64,000 bases of DNA from Phycisphaerales bacterium. Lineage in GTDB: Bacteria > Planctomycetota > Phycisphaerae > Phycisphaerales > UBA1924. The stretch's first letter is position 1. Each line of letters opens with the position of its first letter. The translations under genes and the position numbers were made by a program. The notes under the pieces were generated by a model. The model was not told the DNA's origin. It saw only the letters and a list, made by a program, of their open reading frames with translations, and searched no databases. The stretch spans positions 24,858-88,857 of the forward strand of contig JADYYE010000090.1 in NCBI GenBank assembly GCA_020853815.1, read 5' to 3'. Below are positions 8,222-18,209 of the stretch, in pieces.

Positions 8222-8929
8222 TCAGCCCTTGCCGACCTTTTTTCGTGGCGGCGTGCGGGGCTTGTCGCCCGCGTCTTTCGGTTCCTTGATGCTTTTCGTG
8301 GTTTTCTTCGCGAGTTCGTCGGCGGCCGCCTGGAGAGCGCCGTAGGCCGCGAGCGCCTCACCCGCCTTCAACTGACGTTCGAGCCAGCCCGACACCGCCT
8401 CGGCCTCTTCGGTGGGGGCGAGCACGCCCTCCTCAGCGAGGAAATCGCGGATTCGATCATCGACGGGCATGGCGTGCCCGGCGCAGGAGGAAAGGAAGAC
8501 GCGGGCGGCGGCGAAGGTCGGCACGCCATCGAGCGTTTCGAGGTACTGGCGTGCGTCGCGTTTTCCGGCGGAGAGAACGGGTTGGAGCGTGACCCTGTGC
8601 TCGCGCTTGTAGATGTCGTTGAGCGCGGCGCGGATGCGGGCGGCACGCTCGGCGGCCTTGGGATAGCGATCGCCCAGCATCTGGCGGATCTCTTCGGGGA
8701 AGCACACGCGGAGTTCGTTGTAGTCGACCACGCCGGCGCGGATGCGGGCGAGCGCCTCGCGGGCCTGCGAGCTGCGCGCGTCCCACACGAGCATCGAGAA
8801 GATCAGCTCCTCGACCACGGGCTCCAGCCAGGGGGGCGCAGGCTCTGGGAGCGGCTCGGGGAGCGGCGTGACACCCTTGAGCTTCTTCAGCAGCGTCGCG
8901 AACTTCTTGGCGGCGTCGGGAGTCGTCAC
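8222..8929 (-). CDS. HhH-GPD (endonuclease III-like) DNA glycosylase homologue
   Basis: The protein has 235 residues. The centre shows the helix-hairpin-helix (LETLDGVPTFAAARVFL) and the following helix with the acidic residue of the GPD motif (AMPVDDRIRDFL), so it belongs to the base-excision-repair glycosylase fold. Two features differ from endonuclease III. The catalytic lysine of the GVGRKTA motif is absent (GVPTFAA), and there is no C-terminal four-cysteine Fe-S cluster. It may be a monofunctional glycosylase or a non-catalytic relative. The C-terminus is a Lys/Pro-rich tail. It overlaps rbfA by 4 bp (ATGA), so it belongs to the translation operon, in the place where many bacteria have truB. 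Confidence 0.75.
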   Translation of the reverse strand: MTTPDAAKKFATLLKKLKGVTPLPEPLPEPAPPWLEPVVEELIFSMLVWDARSSQAREALARIRAGVVDYNELRVCFPEEIRQMLGDRYPKAAERAARIRAALNDIYKREHRVTLQPVLSAGKRDARQYLETLDGVPTFAAARVFLSSCAGHAMPVDDRIRDFLAEEGVLAPTEEAEAVSGWLERQLKAGEALAAYGALQAAADELAKKTTKSIKEPKDAGDKPRTPPRKKVGKG

Positions 8930-9375
8930 GCGGATGGCTCCCCGTTGTGTGTCGAGTCGGGGGGTTCCGGGGCGAGCGGCTCGGGGTTCGCGCCCGCGGC
9001 GGCCTTGGCTTCGCGTTCGAGCGCGACCTGCGCCAACGCCCGGTTCACTTCCGCTTCGCGCTTCAGTGTCTCGTCCAGCTTGAAGACGATCATGGGTATC
9101 TGACGGTGGCGGATGGTGTCGGAGAGCAGGTGGCGGATGTGCTTGGAGGCGGCCTTCAGGCCGTGGTAGGTGAGGTCCTGCCTTTCCTCGGGGAGCACGG
9201 AGACCTTCACGTGCGCTTCCTTGGCGTCGGGGGTGACGCGCACGCCGGTGACGGTGATGAGCCCGGAGATTCGCGGGTCGTTCAACCCGCGAAGGATGAT
9301 CTCCTGGATCAACTCGCGAAGCTCGGCCGCGAACTGCTCGGTGCGGTGGTTGGTCTTCTCTCGATCACGGCTCAT
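8926..9375 (-). CDS. rbfA: Ribosome-binding factor A
   Basis: The protein has 149 residues; the KH-fold core is the first ~115. The conserved features are the N-terminal helix (NHRTEQFAAELRELI), then LNDPRISGLITVTGVRVTPD and the LKAASKHIRHLLSD helix. RbfA assists late maturation of the 30S subunit and the 5' end of 16S rRNA. The acidic/Pro-rich C-terminal ~30 residues are a variable extension. The start overlaps the ylxP stop and the end overlaps the HhH-GPD start, both as ATGA, so the three genes are translationally coupled. Confidence 0.94.
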   Translation of the reverse strand: MSRDREKTNHRTEQFAAELRELIQEIILRGLNDPRISGLITVTGVRVTPDAKEAHVKVSVLPEERQDLTYHGLKAASKHIRHLLSDTIRHRQIPMIVFKLDETLKREAEVNRALAQVALEREAKAAAGANPEPLAPEPPDSTHNGEPSA

Positions 9376-9782
9376 GGGCGGCCCTCCGTGGAAGGGGGCT
9401 GGCGCAGCGCGGCAAGGCCAAGGTCGATGAGGTTCCGGTCCAGCTCGGGGTCGGAGTCGTCGCTGGCGCCGGGGTCGGATGAAATCTCGCCGGCCCGTCC
9501 GTGCAGAAGTTCGCGGGTGGTATCGCCCAGTTCGGCGTCGGGGATGGCGCGGAGCTTGGCGGTGATCTGGTCGAGCACTTCGCCGACGTGTCGCCCGTCG
9601 GACCCGACGAACGCGAGCCCGAGGGTGGCGAGGTTGAGCGTGTCCTGAGTTGCGATTTCGGCGACGGAGACCTGGTGCTCGCGATGGAGACGGTCCTTGA
9701 CGGAGCGGACGACGCGGCGCTTGTCCTTGAGGGACTCAGAGCCGTGGATCAACAGTTCGAACTGAAGGATTCCGATGATCAT
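9372..9782 (-). CDS. ylxP: DUF503 family protein (YlxP-like)
   Basis: The protein has 136 residues. The N-terminal ~95 are the DUF503 domain, starting MIIGILQFELLIHGSESLKD and including KRRVVRSVKDRL and a VSVAEI strand. The C-terminal ~40 residues are a variable acidic extension. YlxP sits between infB and rbfA in many bacteria, exactly as here, and is thought to assist ribosome or RNA work; its activity is not settled. The ATG at 9782 starts the conserved domain. The frame stays open upstream through low-complexity repeat DNA and this was not included. No good ribosome-binding site precedes the ATG. Confidence 0.88.
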   Translation of the reverse strand: MIIGILQFELLIHGSESLKDKRRVVRSVKDRLHREHQVSVAEIATQDTLNLATLGLAFVGSDGRHVGEVLDQITAKLRAIPDAELGDTTRELLHGRAGEISSDPGASDDSDPELDRNLIDLGLAALRQPPSTEGRP

Positions 9783-9791
9783 GGGGGAATG

Positions 9792-9860
9792 GGACGGAGA
9801 GGCAAAGAGACGGAGAGACGGAGTGACGGAGTGACGAAGTGACGAAGTAAAAAGAAGAAG
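9792..9860. repeat. Low-complexity GACGGAG/GACGAAG tandem-like tract
   Basis: Repeated GACGGAG, GAGTGACG and GACGAAGT words fill the gap between infB and ylxP (9783-9965). The gap also holds a second imperfect tract of GATTTGG/CCATTGGGCG words at about 9923-9960. A related GAGACGAAG run lies after pdhA (23930-23960), and an inverted one lies before the amine oxidase stop (24078-24105). No gene was seen in this gap. Confidence 0.6.
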
Positions 9861-9965
9861 TGGTGAGGTGGACAGGTGAAACGGAGGCCGGTCGAGCCGG
9901 GCGTGACTTCCTCTGCATTTGTCCATTGGGCGATCTGGTGATTTGGCCCTTTGGCGATTTCTGTC

Positions 9966-12900
9966 TTACAGCGTCCTCTTGACCTCGACCTGCTTGTAGC
10001 ACTCGAGGACGTCGCCTTCCTTGATGTCGTCGTAGCCGTCGATCTTCATGCCGCACTCCATGCCGGCGCGGACGTCCTTGGCGTCGTCCTTGAAGCGCTT
10101 GAGCTGGGCGAGGCGGCGGTTGTTCTCGATGACGATGCCGTTGCGGGTGACGCGGATGAGGGCGTCGCGCTGCACCGTGCCGTCGGTGATGTAGCAGCCG
10201 GCGATGGCGCCGACCTTGCTGATCTTGAAGACCTGCCGCACCTCGGCGTGGCCCAGGACTTCCTGGCGCAGCTCGGGGGCGAGCAGGCCCTCGGCGGCCT
10301 TCTTGAGGTCGTCGGTGATGTTGTAGATCACGTCGTAGGTTCGGATCTCAACGCCCTTCTGCTCGGCGAGCGAGCGGGCCTTGCCCGACGGGATGACGTT
10401 GAAGCCGATGATGATCGCCTTGGACGCATCGGCCAGGAGCGCGTCGCTCTCGGTGATGCCGCCCACCGCCGCGTGGAGCACGCGGACCTTGACCTCGCTG
10501 GTTCCGACCTTCTGGCACTCGTGGCGGAGCACGTCGACCGTGCCCTGCTCGGCGGCCTTGAGGACGACGAGGATTTCCTTGACGTCCTTCTCCGACATCT
10601 GCGAGAAGAGGTTGTCGAGTGTGACCTTGGGCTGGGCGAGCTGGGCCTCGCGTTCGCGGTGGCGGCGCTGCTCGGCGGCTTCCTGGGCTTTCTTGAGCGA
10701 GTCGACGACGTAGAAGCGATCGCCCGCGTCTGGCACTTCGTCCAGGCCCGAGATCTGCACGGGCGCCGGGGGCTGCGATTCACGCACGCGCTGCCCGCGA
10801 TCGTCGGTGATGTCGCGGACGCGGCCGAAGGCGCGCCCGGCGACCACGAAGTCGCCGACCTTGAGGGTGCCCTGCTGGATGAGCAGGTTGGCGACCGAGC
10901 CTCGGCCTTCCTCGGTCTTGGCCTCGATGACGGTGCCGCGGGCGTCGCCGCCGAAATCGCCCTTGAGCTCGAGGAGCTGGGCCTGATAGTCGAGGGCTTC
11001 GAGGAGTTCCTTGATGCCCTGGCCGGTGACGGCGCTGACGTGGACGATCTCCGTGTCGCCGCCCCACTCGGTGGGGGAGAGCCCGGCGTCGGCGAGCTGG
11101 CGCAGGGTCTTCTGAATCTGCGGCTCGGTGGCGTCGGGGCGATCGATCTTGTTGAGCGCGACCACAATCGGCACGTTGGCGGCCTTGGCGTGGGCGATCG
11201 ACTCGATGGTCTGGGGCATGACGCCCTCGGGCGCCGAGACGACCAGCACGACGACGTCCGTCATCTTCGCGCCGCGCGAACGCATGGACGTGAAGGCTTC
11301 GTGGCCCGGCGTGTCGAGGAAGACGACTTCCTTCTTCTGGCCTTCGACCTCGATCGGAACGCGGAAGGCGCTGGTCCGCTGCGTGATGCCGCCGGCTTCG
11401 CCCGCGGCGACGTTGGCGTTGCGGATCCGGTCGAGGAGCGACGTCTTGCCGTGGTCGACGTGGCCGAGGATGGTGACGACCGGGCCTCGCGGGCGTTCGT
11501 CGATCTTCTCGCGGTTCTCGAAGGCCTGGCTGACGACTTCTTCGGCGGTCTTGCGCTCGGTGACATCGAGATCGATGTCGAAGTCGATCATGATCTCCTG
11601 GGCCTTGGCGGGGTCGATGCCGGAGTTGATCGTCGCCGGGATGCCCATGAGGAAGAGCTTCTTGACGATCTCGGCGCCCTTGACACCGGTCACCTCGGAG
11701 AGGTCCTTGATCGTGAAGGGGGCCTGGATCATAACGCGCCCTTCGGCGGCGTCGTCGTCGCCGGGGCCGCCGGCGCCCGACTGCTTCTTCATGTCCTGGC
11801 GGCGTTTCTTCAGATATCCGCCGGAGCGGAGAAGGCGGGCCTCGCGCTCGATGAGGTCCTGTTCACTGAAGATGCCGGCGGTCTTGCCGACCCATTCCTC
11901 GCCGCTGGAGGCGCGGCGGCGTTCGGGCACGCCGGTGCCGGTGGAGCGTTTGCCCGCCGGCCCGGTCTTGCGACGCGGCGAACGACCGCGATCGTCGTCC
12001 TCGCCACCGCCGCCGCCGCCGCCGACGCGTCCGCTGGGGCGGCCGATGGTGGTGGGCCCGCCGGGGGCGCCGCCGGGTCCGGGCGTGCGTCGCGGGCGTG
12101 GGGCTTCGATGACTTCGGGGGCTTCGACGCGGACGACCTTCGGGCCGCTGAGCTTGACTTGGGTTGGCGCGGAGAGTCGCGGGCCGGCGGGCGTGATGAC
12201 CGTCGGGCGCGTGGGGACGTTCATGGGCGCGGGGGTGACGCTGCGCGGCGGAGGCGTCGGGCGCGCGTGCGGCGCGGACTTGGCTTCCACGGGCGAGCTG
12301 CCGCCGCCCTGATTGGCGGCCTGATCCGTCTGAACTGCGGCGGCGGGACGAACCTCGGGCTTGGGCTCGGAGTGCGCCTCCGGCTTGGATTCTGGCTTCG
12401 CGGTGGCGGGCGGAACGATTTTGGCGGCCGGGGGTGGCGCGACGTGCGCCGCCGGGGCGACGGGCGTCGCGGGCGGGGGTGTGACCACCGCGGGGCGCGG
12501 GATCGCGGTCGGCGCGTGCGCCGGAGCGTGGGCCGGAGAAACGCCGGGCCTGGCCTCGGCGGGTGCGTGCGGAGTCGAGGGGGTCGGCGTCGTGGGAACG
12601 GAAGGCACGATCGCGGGACGCGGGCGCTCGATCTTGGTCGGCTCGGGCCTGACGGCGGGGTGGGCCGGCTGGCTCGGAGCGACGGGCGTCACGACCGCGG
12701 TGGCAGCGGCGTGCGCGTCGTCGGCGTCCTTGTGCTCGTCGGCGGACTTCTTGCGAGCCTTGGCCTTGACCGCCGTGGGGTCGACCTTGGCGGCGGTCTC
12801 GGTGGCGGCGGTGGCGTGGGCCCCGCCGTCGTTGGAGAACCACTCGCGGATCGTCTGCTCGAGGCCCGCGGTGATGGTCGACATGTGGTTCTTCACCACG

Positions 12901-13043
12901 GACTCGGGGATTCCCTCCGCCTGGCACTTGGCCACGATGGCTTTGGATTCGATCCCGAGGTCTTTGGCGATTTCGAAGATGCGTCTGGCCAATGTCCGCT
13001 CCAACTTGTCGGACGGCGAAACGCCGTCGCGACCCTGAACCAC
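9966..13043 (-). CDS. infB: Translation initiation factor IF-2
   Basis: The protein has 1025 residues, a long form. An IF2 N-terminal helical domain (about 15-65, [20 protein letters not shown]) precedes a ~330-residue low-complexity Ala/Pro/Lys/Gly region, which ends in a Gly-rich stretch and a second IF2_N domain (~430-480). The GTPase domain follows, with G1 GHVDHGKT at about 525, then DTPGHEAF and NKID, and then the beta-barrel and C-terminal fMet-tRNA-binding domains. IF-2 delivers initiator tRNA to the 30S subunit. The GTG start at 13043 gives an N-terminus fitting the family. nusA is 81 bp upstream and ylxP follows after a repeat-filled gap, the classical nusA-infB order without ylxR/ylxQ. 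Confidence 0.95.
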   Translation of the reverse strand: MVQGRDGVSPSDKLERTLARRIFEIAKDLGIESKAIVAKCQAEGIPESVVKNHMSTITAGLEQTIREWFSNDGGAHATAATETAAKVDPTAVKAKARKKSADEHKDADDAHAAATAVVTPVAPSQPAHPAVRPEPTKIERPRPAIVPSVPTTPTPSTPHAPAEARPGVSPAHAPAHAPTAIPRPAVVTPPPATPVAPAAHVAPPPAAKIVPPATAKPESKPEAHSEPKPEVRPAAAVQTDQAANQGGGSSPVEAKSAPHARPTPPPRSVTPAPMNVPTRPTVITPAGPRLSAPTQVKLSGPKVVRVEAPEVIEAPRPRRTPGPGGAPGGPTTIGRPSGRVGGGGGGGEDDDRGRSPRRKTGPAGKRSTGTGVPERRRASSGEEWVGKTAGIFSEQDLIEREARLLRSGGYLKKRRQDMKKQSGAGGPGDDDAAEGRVMIQAPFTIKDLSEVTGVKGAEIVKKLFLMGIPATINSGIDPAKAQEIMIDFDIDLDVTERKTAEEVVSQAFENREKIDERPRGPVVTILGHVDHGKTSLLDRIRNANVAAGEAGGITQRTSAFRVPIEVEGQKKEVVFLDTPGHEAFTSMRSRGAKMTDVVVLVVSAPEGVMPQTIESIAHAKAANVPIVVALNKIDRPDATEPQIQKTLRQLADAGLSPTEWGGDTEIVHVSAVTGQGIKELLEALDYQAQLLELKGDFGGDARGTVIEAKTEEGRGSVANLLIQQGTLKVGDFVVAGRAFGRVRDITDDRGQRVRESQPPAPVQISGLDEVPDAGDRFYVVDSLKKAQEAAEQRRHREREAQLAQPKVTLDNLFSQMSEKDVKEILVVLKAAEQGTVDVLRHECQKVGTSEVKVRVLHAAVGGITESDALLADASKAIIIGFNVIPSGKARSLAEQKGVEIRTYDVIYNITDDLKKAAEGLLAPELRQEVLGHAEVRQVFKISKVGAIAGCYITDGTVQRDALIRVTRNGIVIENNRRLAQLKRFKDDAKDVRAGMECGMKIDGYDDIKEGDVLECYKQVEVKRTL

Positions 13044-13124
13044 CGATCCGCTCTCTCACTCCCGCACGACCCGCGGCGGCGATCGCCGCGGGATTTCTCA
13101 CTCCACTCGTTCAGAGTTCTTGCC

Positions 13125-14474
13125 TTATCCCTGGCCCAGAATGTCCGCCGCCCGCGCGTCGTCGGACGCGCCCGGCGCCGGAGCGCCCAGGATGGCGTCG
13201 GCGGCCTGGTCGCCCGGCGCGACGCCGCCCATGCCGCCCAGGAGCCTCGCGCCCGCCTCGGCCTGTTCCTTGGCAAGGCGGGCCTTTTCTTCCTTGTCTT
13301 TCTGCTGCTGCTCGGCGACTTCCTTGGCCTTGACCGAGGCACGCTCGACGGCGGCCTTGGCGGCGTCCTCGCTCAGCTCAAGCTCGGTCATCAGCACGTC
13401 GACGCCGACTTCCTCGACGTCGAAGACGCTGACCATGCCGAGCGCGACGAGCTTGTCGACGTGTTTCTCGGTGACGCCCTCGATCTCCTGCAGGGTGGTC
13501 GAGAGCGTGTCAAGGCCCTTGCCGTATTCCTCGGGCGTGAGGATGTCGATGTCCCACCCGGTGAGGCGGGCGGCGAGGCGGACGTTCTGGCCGCGCTTGC
13601 CGATCGCCAGCGAGAGCTGGTCGTCGCGGACGACGACGGTGGCGCGCCCGAGCTCGAAGCACAGCGAGATCTCCGCGACCTCGGCGGGCTTGAGCGAGTT
13701 CTGGATGAGAATCTGGCTCGACTCGTTCCAGCGAACGATGTCGATCTTCTCGCCGTTGAGTTCGTCGACGATGTTCTTGATGCGGCTGCCGCGCACGCCC
13801 ACGCACGCGCCGACGGCGTCGACCTTGGAATCGACGCTGGAGACCGCGATCTTGGTGCGGTAGCCGGCCTCGCGGGCCATCGCCTTGATCTCGATGATTT
13901 TTTCCGAGACCTCGGGGACCTCGACCTCAAAGAGTCGCTTGATGAAGTCCGGGTGCCCGCGCGAGAGGACGATCTTGACCTGGTTGCCCGCGTCGCGGAC
14001 GTCGAGGATCATGCAGCGCACGCGGTCGCCGGGCTGGAACTGCTCGCCGGGGATCTGCTCGCTGGGCGGCATGAAGGCTTCGCTGCGATCGACGGTGACG
14101 ATGAGCGAACGCGCCTCGTAGCGCTGGGCGGTGCCCGTGACGATCTCGCCCACACGCTTGCTGAACTCCTCGAAGACGCTGGCGCGCTCGTCGTCGCGGA
14201 ACTTCTGGATCATGACCTGCTTGAAGGTCTGGGCCGCGATGCGTCCCAGGGCCGCCGGCGCCATCTCGAGCGGCTGCCCGTGGCGGAAGAGCGTGAGCTG
14301 CCCCGTCGTGGCGTCGAGCGTGCAGGTGAACTCCTCGGTGTCGAGGGTCTGGTAGTGCTTGCGGGCCGCGGAGACCATCGCCTGCTCGAGGTCGCGGACG
14401 AGAATCTGCTTGTCGATGTTGCGGTCGCGGGCGATCGAGTCGAGGATGCGCAACATTTCGGTGGGGTTCATCAT
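13125..14474 (-). CDS. nusA: Transcription termination/antitermination factor NusA
   Basis: The protein has 449 residues. In order: the N-terminal RNA-polymerase-binding domain (MMNPTEMLRILDSIARDR onward), an S1 domain around 135-200 (ending MILDVRDAGNQVKIVLSRG), two KH domains (SVDSKVDAVGACVGVRGSRI; then RDDQLSLAIGKRGQNVRLAA), and a C-terminal helix-hairpin-helix-like segment followed by a Lys/Glu/Ala-rich tail. NusA controls pausing, termination and antitermination. The ATG at 14474 has a GGAG 9 bp upstream. It heads the minus-strand translation operon; rimP, its usual upstream partner, is missing from this window. Confidence 0.95.
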   Translation of the reverse strand: MMNPTEMLRILDSIARDRNIDKQILVRDLEQAMVSAARKHYQTLDTEEFTCTLDATTGQLTLFRHGQPLEMAPAALGRIAAQTFKQVMIQKFRDDERASVFEEFSKRVGEIVTGTAQRYEARSLIVTVDRSEAFMPPSEQIPGEQFQPGDRVRCMILDVRDAGNQVKIVLSRGHPDFIKRLFEVEVPEVSEKIIEIKAMAREAGYRTKIAVSSVDSKVDAVGACVGVRGSRIKNIVDELNGEKIDIVRWNESSQILIQNSLKPAEVAEISLCFELGRATVVVRDDQLSLAIGKRGQNVRLAARLTGWDIDILTPEEYGKGLDTLSTTLQEIEGVTEKHVDKLVALGMVSVFDVEEVGVDVLMTELELSEDAAKAAVERASVKAKEVAEQQQKDKEEKARLAKEQAEAGARLLGGMGGVAPGDQAADAILGAPAPGASDDARAADILGQG

Positions 14475-14841
14475 GGCCAGCACTCCGGGATGTCGGTTTG
14501 TCGAGATGTCCTGCGGAAACAAAGAGCGAAACAGATCACGGACAAGGGCGGATCACACGGGCCCAAAAACGCCGAAGCCACCGGCGGCTTGCGCACGCCC
14601 GTGGCCCCGAATCCTGCTCCGCCCGATCGCGACGCCTTGATGAGGGCGCGACCGGGCCGAACTCTTTGGATTCAGCGCATCGGAGTCACCTCCGAGCCTG
14701 GACCCAAAGGCCCGAGCGGTCCTTCGGTCGCGGCGCGACCGATCCACGTGGTGGACCGCTTACCGAGCATGGTTCGTGACTGCGTTCATGGGTTCCGCCT
14801 GTCAAACAACCACCCCGGGCGACCGCGCCCAGGGACACCCA

Positions 14842-14871
14842 ACAATATTCAGACAAACCGTTCTGGGTCAA
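14842..14871 (-). promoter_or_regulatory. Candidate promoter for the nusA operon, in the 14475-14971 gap
   Basis: On the minus strand TTGACC (14871-14866) and TATTGT (14847-14842) are separated by 18 bp. Transcription would give a leader of roughly 360 nt before nusA. The leader contains a hairpin (CGGTCG / CGACCG around 14727-14743) and further complementary GGTCC/GGACC words. No gene was found in this ~500-bp stretch. Confidence 0.4.
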
Positions 14872-14971
14872 TCCTCGGGGTCGGGTGAATCACGATCCTC
14901 ATCCCGGATTTTGCCGGGGTAAGCATCCGGGAAATGAAGCGCAAAGATCGCGTTTCCGGCTCGTTTGAGGG

Positions 14972-15988
14972 CTATACCCGGTCGTCGGGCCCGACCGCGC
15001 GAACGACTCGAAGGGCCCGGTTTCCCCGGAACTGTCCCACACTGGCGAGAAACTTCTTCTCTCCCTCGATCGACAGAACCACCGGGGTCGCGGCCTGCTT
15101 CTCCGTGGTGATCACGTCGCCGGGCGTCATCGACATCAGGTCCGACAGCGTGATCGTCGTTTCCGCCAGCACTCCCGTCACCTCCAGGGGCGCGCGGGTC
15201 AGCGTGACGGCGATCTGGGCGGCGGCGGCATCGCTCTTCTGGTTCTGCGACGCGGCGAACCAGTTCTGTGAACTCAGGTCCTCGACCACCGGCTCGATGA
15301 CGTTGTACGGGATGCACAGGTTCATCGTGCCCGCGCGGTTGTTCATCTTCACCTCGAAGCCGACGACCACCACGACCTCGTTGGGCGGCACGATCTGGAC
15401 CAACTGCGGGTTGCTCTCGGTCGCGGAGATCGTGAACGTGAGGTGCTTGACGCCCGCCCAGGCTTCGGAGAGAGCGGCCAGGCCTCGGTTGGTGACGTTG
15501 CTGATGAGGCGAGTTTCGATCAGCGTCATGGGACGCTGGGGGATGAAAAGGTCCTGGCTGTTGCCGCCCAGCAGGCGGTCGATGATGGGGTAGATGATGA
15601 GGGGGCTGATCTCCATGCACATCTGCCCCTCAAGCGCGTCGGTCTTGAGCAGGTTGAAGCTCGTGGGGTTGGGGAGGCCGGAGATGAACTCCGAGTAGGT
15701 CATCTGCTCGCAGGTCGCGACGCGGACTTCGACGATGGTGCGCAGGAAGCCCGAGAGCGACGCGCCGAAATTTCTCGCGAACGCCTCGTGCAGCGTCTGG
15801 AGCGAGCGCATCTGATCCTTGCTGACACGTTCCGGGCGCTTGAAGTCGTAGTTCTTGATCTCCAGCGTGGAGGGGTCGATGTTGCGGCGCGTGAAGATCG
15901 TCGCCTGCGGCTTCTCAACGACCTGCGGCGTTTCCGAGACCGCCGAAAGCAGTGCGTCGACTTCGCTTTGGTCTAACACGTCCGCCAT
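14972..15988 (-). CDS. fliM: Flagellar motor switch protein FliM
   Basis: The protein has 338 residues, the usual size. It has the N-terminal CheY-binding peptide (LDQSEVDALLSAV), the central CheC-like domain (LQTLHEAFARNFGASLSGFL and the LGGNSQDL region) and the C-terminal SpoA domain (LAETTITLSDLMSMTPGDVI). FliM forms the C-ring middle layer and links chemotaxis to motor switching. The ATG at 15988 directly precedes the CheY-binding peptide; an in-frame TTG seven codons earlier is less likely. No other flagellar or chemotaxis gene lies in the window, and dsbD is divergent 139 bp away. Confidence 0.94.
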   Translation of the reverse strand: MADVLDQSEVDALLSAVSETPQVVEKPQATIFTRRNIDPSTLEIKNYDFKRPERVSKDQMRSLQTLHEAFARNFGASLSGFLRTIVEVRVATCEQMTYSEFISGLPNPTSFNLLKTDALEGQMCMEISPLIIYPIIDRLLGGNSQDLFIPQRPMTLIETRLISNVTNRGLAALSEAWAGVKHLTFTISATESNPQLVQIVPPNEVVVVVGFEVKMNNRAGTMNLCIPYNVIEPVVEDLSSQNWFAASQNQKSDAAAAQIAVTLTRAPLEVTGVLAETTITLSDLMSMTPGDVITTEKQAATPVVLSIEGEKKFLASVGQFRGNRALRVVRAVGPDDRV

Positions 15989-16127
15989 GCGCGCCGGGCT
16001 CCCGTCCAAAGTCCACGTCGGTTATCGACCGACCGCCCGCCCCGGCTTGAGACCAAACAAGAGCCAATCCACATGTGCGTGCAACAGCCCGACGAACCGA
16101 CCGATGGGCGGGGCCATAAGGTTGTGC

Positions 16128-18131
16128 ATGACCAATCTCGCTCTGACCGCGCCCGGGGACGCTCGACCAGCGCGGCTGCTTCCGTTGCTCATGGCCGCGG
16201 TGTTGGCGATCGCGGGGCTGTGGCTGCCAGTTCGGGCGGAGGCCCAGCCGCAGGTGGTGGATGTCTCGGTGACTCCGATGCGGACCACGGTCGCGCCGGG
16301 CGACACGCTGGCGATCGCCATCGTGCTCGACCATCAGAAGGGCTGGCACTCGCACCCCAACCAGCCGGTCGTGCCGAAGTCATGGCAGGGTCTGTTCGAT
16401 CCGATCGCGACGGAGGTTTCGCTCAAGCCCCCCGAGGGGGTCACGCTCCGGGATGTTCAGTTCCCGCCGACCCACACCATCGCGGTGGACTTGGTCGGGA
16501 GCGGCAAGCCCGAGCCCTATCCGGTTTACGAGGGCAAGGCCGTCGCGTTTGTGCCGATCGAGATCGCCAAAGACGCGAGCGGCGAGCTTGTGATTCCGAT
16601 CACGGTCGAGTACCAGGCGTGCAACGACAAGGTGTGCATGCCGTCGGAGACGGTGGAACTGTCGGTGACGCTGAGGGTCGATCCGGCGGCAACGAAATCA
16701 GTCGACGATGCGTCGCTGTTTGCGGGCTTTGATTCGAAGGTGTTCGAGAAACCGGGCGAGGTGCTGAGCTCGAACGCGCGGTCGACTTCGGGCGACGCGC
16801 CCAAGTCAACAGCCCAGACCCCCGCGAGCACCGACGCGGTCTTTGATCTCTTCGGCCTGCGATTCAGTTCGGGCAACACGCTCGTGGTCCTGCTCTTTTC
16901 CGCGCTGGGCGGGTTCATCCTGAACCTCATGCCCTGCGTGCTCCCACTGATCCCCATCAAGATCTTCGCGATCCAGCAGGCGGCGGGCGAGCACGCCGGT
17001 CGGCGAATCCAGCTTGGCGTCGCGATGTTCCTGGGTGTGGTGTCGTTCTGGGCGGCGCTGGCGGTGCTGATCGTGTCGCTCAAGTTCTTCTCGGCGACTA
17101 ATGAACTGTTCGGGAACGCGACGTTCCAGCTCTGCGTGGGGCTGTTCATCATCGCGATGGCGGTGGGGATGCTGGGCGTGTTCACGCTCAACCTGCCGCA
17201 GGGCTTGTACGCGATCCAGCCGCGGCACGACACGCTGCATGGATCGTTCCTGTTCGGCGTGATGACGGCGCTCCTGGGCACCCCGTGCTTCGGGCCTTTC
17301 GCGGCGTCGGGCGTCTCGTGGGCGACGCAGCAGTCGTCGGGGCTGGCGTTCTCGGTGTTCTTTGCGGTGGGCGTGGGGATGGCTCTGCCGTACCTGGTGC
17401 TCACGATCTGGCCCAAGCTGATCTCGTTCATCCCTCGAACCGGCCCGGCGAGCGACCTCATCAAGCAGGTGCTCTCGCTCATCATGGCGGCGTTCGGCGT
17501 GTACTTCACGGGCGTGGCGGTCAAGACATTCATCGCGGAGTCGCCCTACCTCGGCAAGACCATCGAGTGGTGGTTCGTCTTTGCGATCTCGCTGGGGACG
17601 GCGTTGTGGCTGGTGTTCCGCGCGTTCAAGATCACCAAGGGGGCGGGGGCACGCCTGACGGCGATGGTCATCGCGGTCGGGCTGGCGGGGAGCAGCTACT
17701 GGTGGGCCGCCCGACTCACGGGCATCGCCCGGGAAGAGGCCGAGGACAATCTGTGGCGCGAGTACGAGCCCGCGGTGTACGAGAGGGCCGTTGCGGAAGG
17801 GAAAGTTGTGATCGCGGACTTCACCGCGACGTGGTGCCTCAACTGCCAGACGCTCAAGGGCACCGTGCTGGGGACCGAGGTGGTCCGCGAGGCCCTGAAG
17901 CAGCCGGGAGTGGTCGCGTTTGAGGTGGATCTTTCCAGCAAGAAGGCCCCGGGCTGGGCGCTCCTGAAGGAACTGAATGAACCCGGGATTCCGCTCCTGG
18001 CGATCAAGGGGCCGGGGTACGCGACCCCTTGGAAGAGCAACGCGTATAACCCATCCCAGGTCGTGGAGGCGATCACCGCGGCGCGGGGGGCGGCCTCCCA
18101 GTCCGCAAGCTCGGCACAGTCCCCTCGTTGA
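16128..18131 (+). CDS. dsbD: Thiol:disulfide interchange protein DsbD
   Basis: The protein has 667 residues. It has a signal peptide (about 1-39, ending RAEAQ), an N-terminal DsbD-alpha-like domain with a cysteine pair (C165 and C170), then eight predicted membrane helices carrying the two redox cysteines (NLMPCVLPLIP and GTPCFGPFAAS), and a C-terminal thioredoxin domain with WCLNC (C570, C573). DsbD passes electrons from cytoplasmic thioredoxin to periplasmic partners for disulfide repair or cytochrome c maturation. All six cysteines are present, so it should be functional. The ATG at 16128 precedes the signal peptide and has an AAGG before it. No partner Dsb gene is nearby. Confidence 0.92.
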   Translation: MTNLALTAPGDARPARLLPLLMAAVLAIAGLWLPVRAEAQPQVVDVSVTPMRTTVAPGDTLAIAIVLDHQKGWHSHPNQPVVPKSWQGLFDPIATEVSLKPPEGVTLRDVQFPPTHTIAVDLVGSGKPEPYPVYEGKAVAFVPIEIAKDASGELVIPITVEYQACNDKVCMPSETVELSVTLRVDPAATKSVDDASLFAGFDSKVFEKPGEVLSSNARSTSGDAPKSTAQTPASTDAVFDLFGLRFSSGNTLVVLLFSALGGFILNLMPCVLPLIPIKIFAIQQAAGEHAGRRIQLGVAMFLGVVSFWAALAVLIVSLKFFSATNELFGNATFQLCVGLFIIAMAVGMLGVFTLNLPQGLYAIQPRHDTLHGSFLFGVMTALLGTPCFGPFAASGVSWATQQSSGLAFSVFFAVGVGMALPYLVLTIWPKLISFIPRTGPASDLIKQVLSLIMAAFGVYFTGVAVKTFIAESPYLGKTIEWWFVFAISLGTALWLVFRAFKITKGAGARLTAMVIAVGLAGSSYWWAARLTGIAREEAEDNLWREYEPAVYERAVAEGKVVIADFTATWCLNCQTLKGTVLGTEVVREALKQPGVVAFEVDLSSKKAPGWALLKELNEPGIPLLAIKGPGYATPWKSNAYNPSQVVEAITAARGAASQSASSAQSPR

Positions 18132-18209
18132 CTCCCGGCGAGTGCCTTCCTAGGTTCATGTCCCCGGTTGGGACGCCGATTCAGACGGTCCCGGTCGGAT
18201 TGACAACTC

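Noticed and set aside
9951..14888. A 1645-codon open frame on the plus strand opposite nusA and infB
   Set aside because: It lies antisense to two genes with unmistakable protein motifs; high GC keeps the opposite frame open. Its translation is repetitive in Asp/Leu/Val/Arg and shows no domain.
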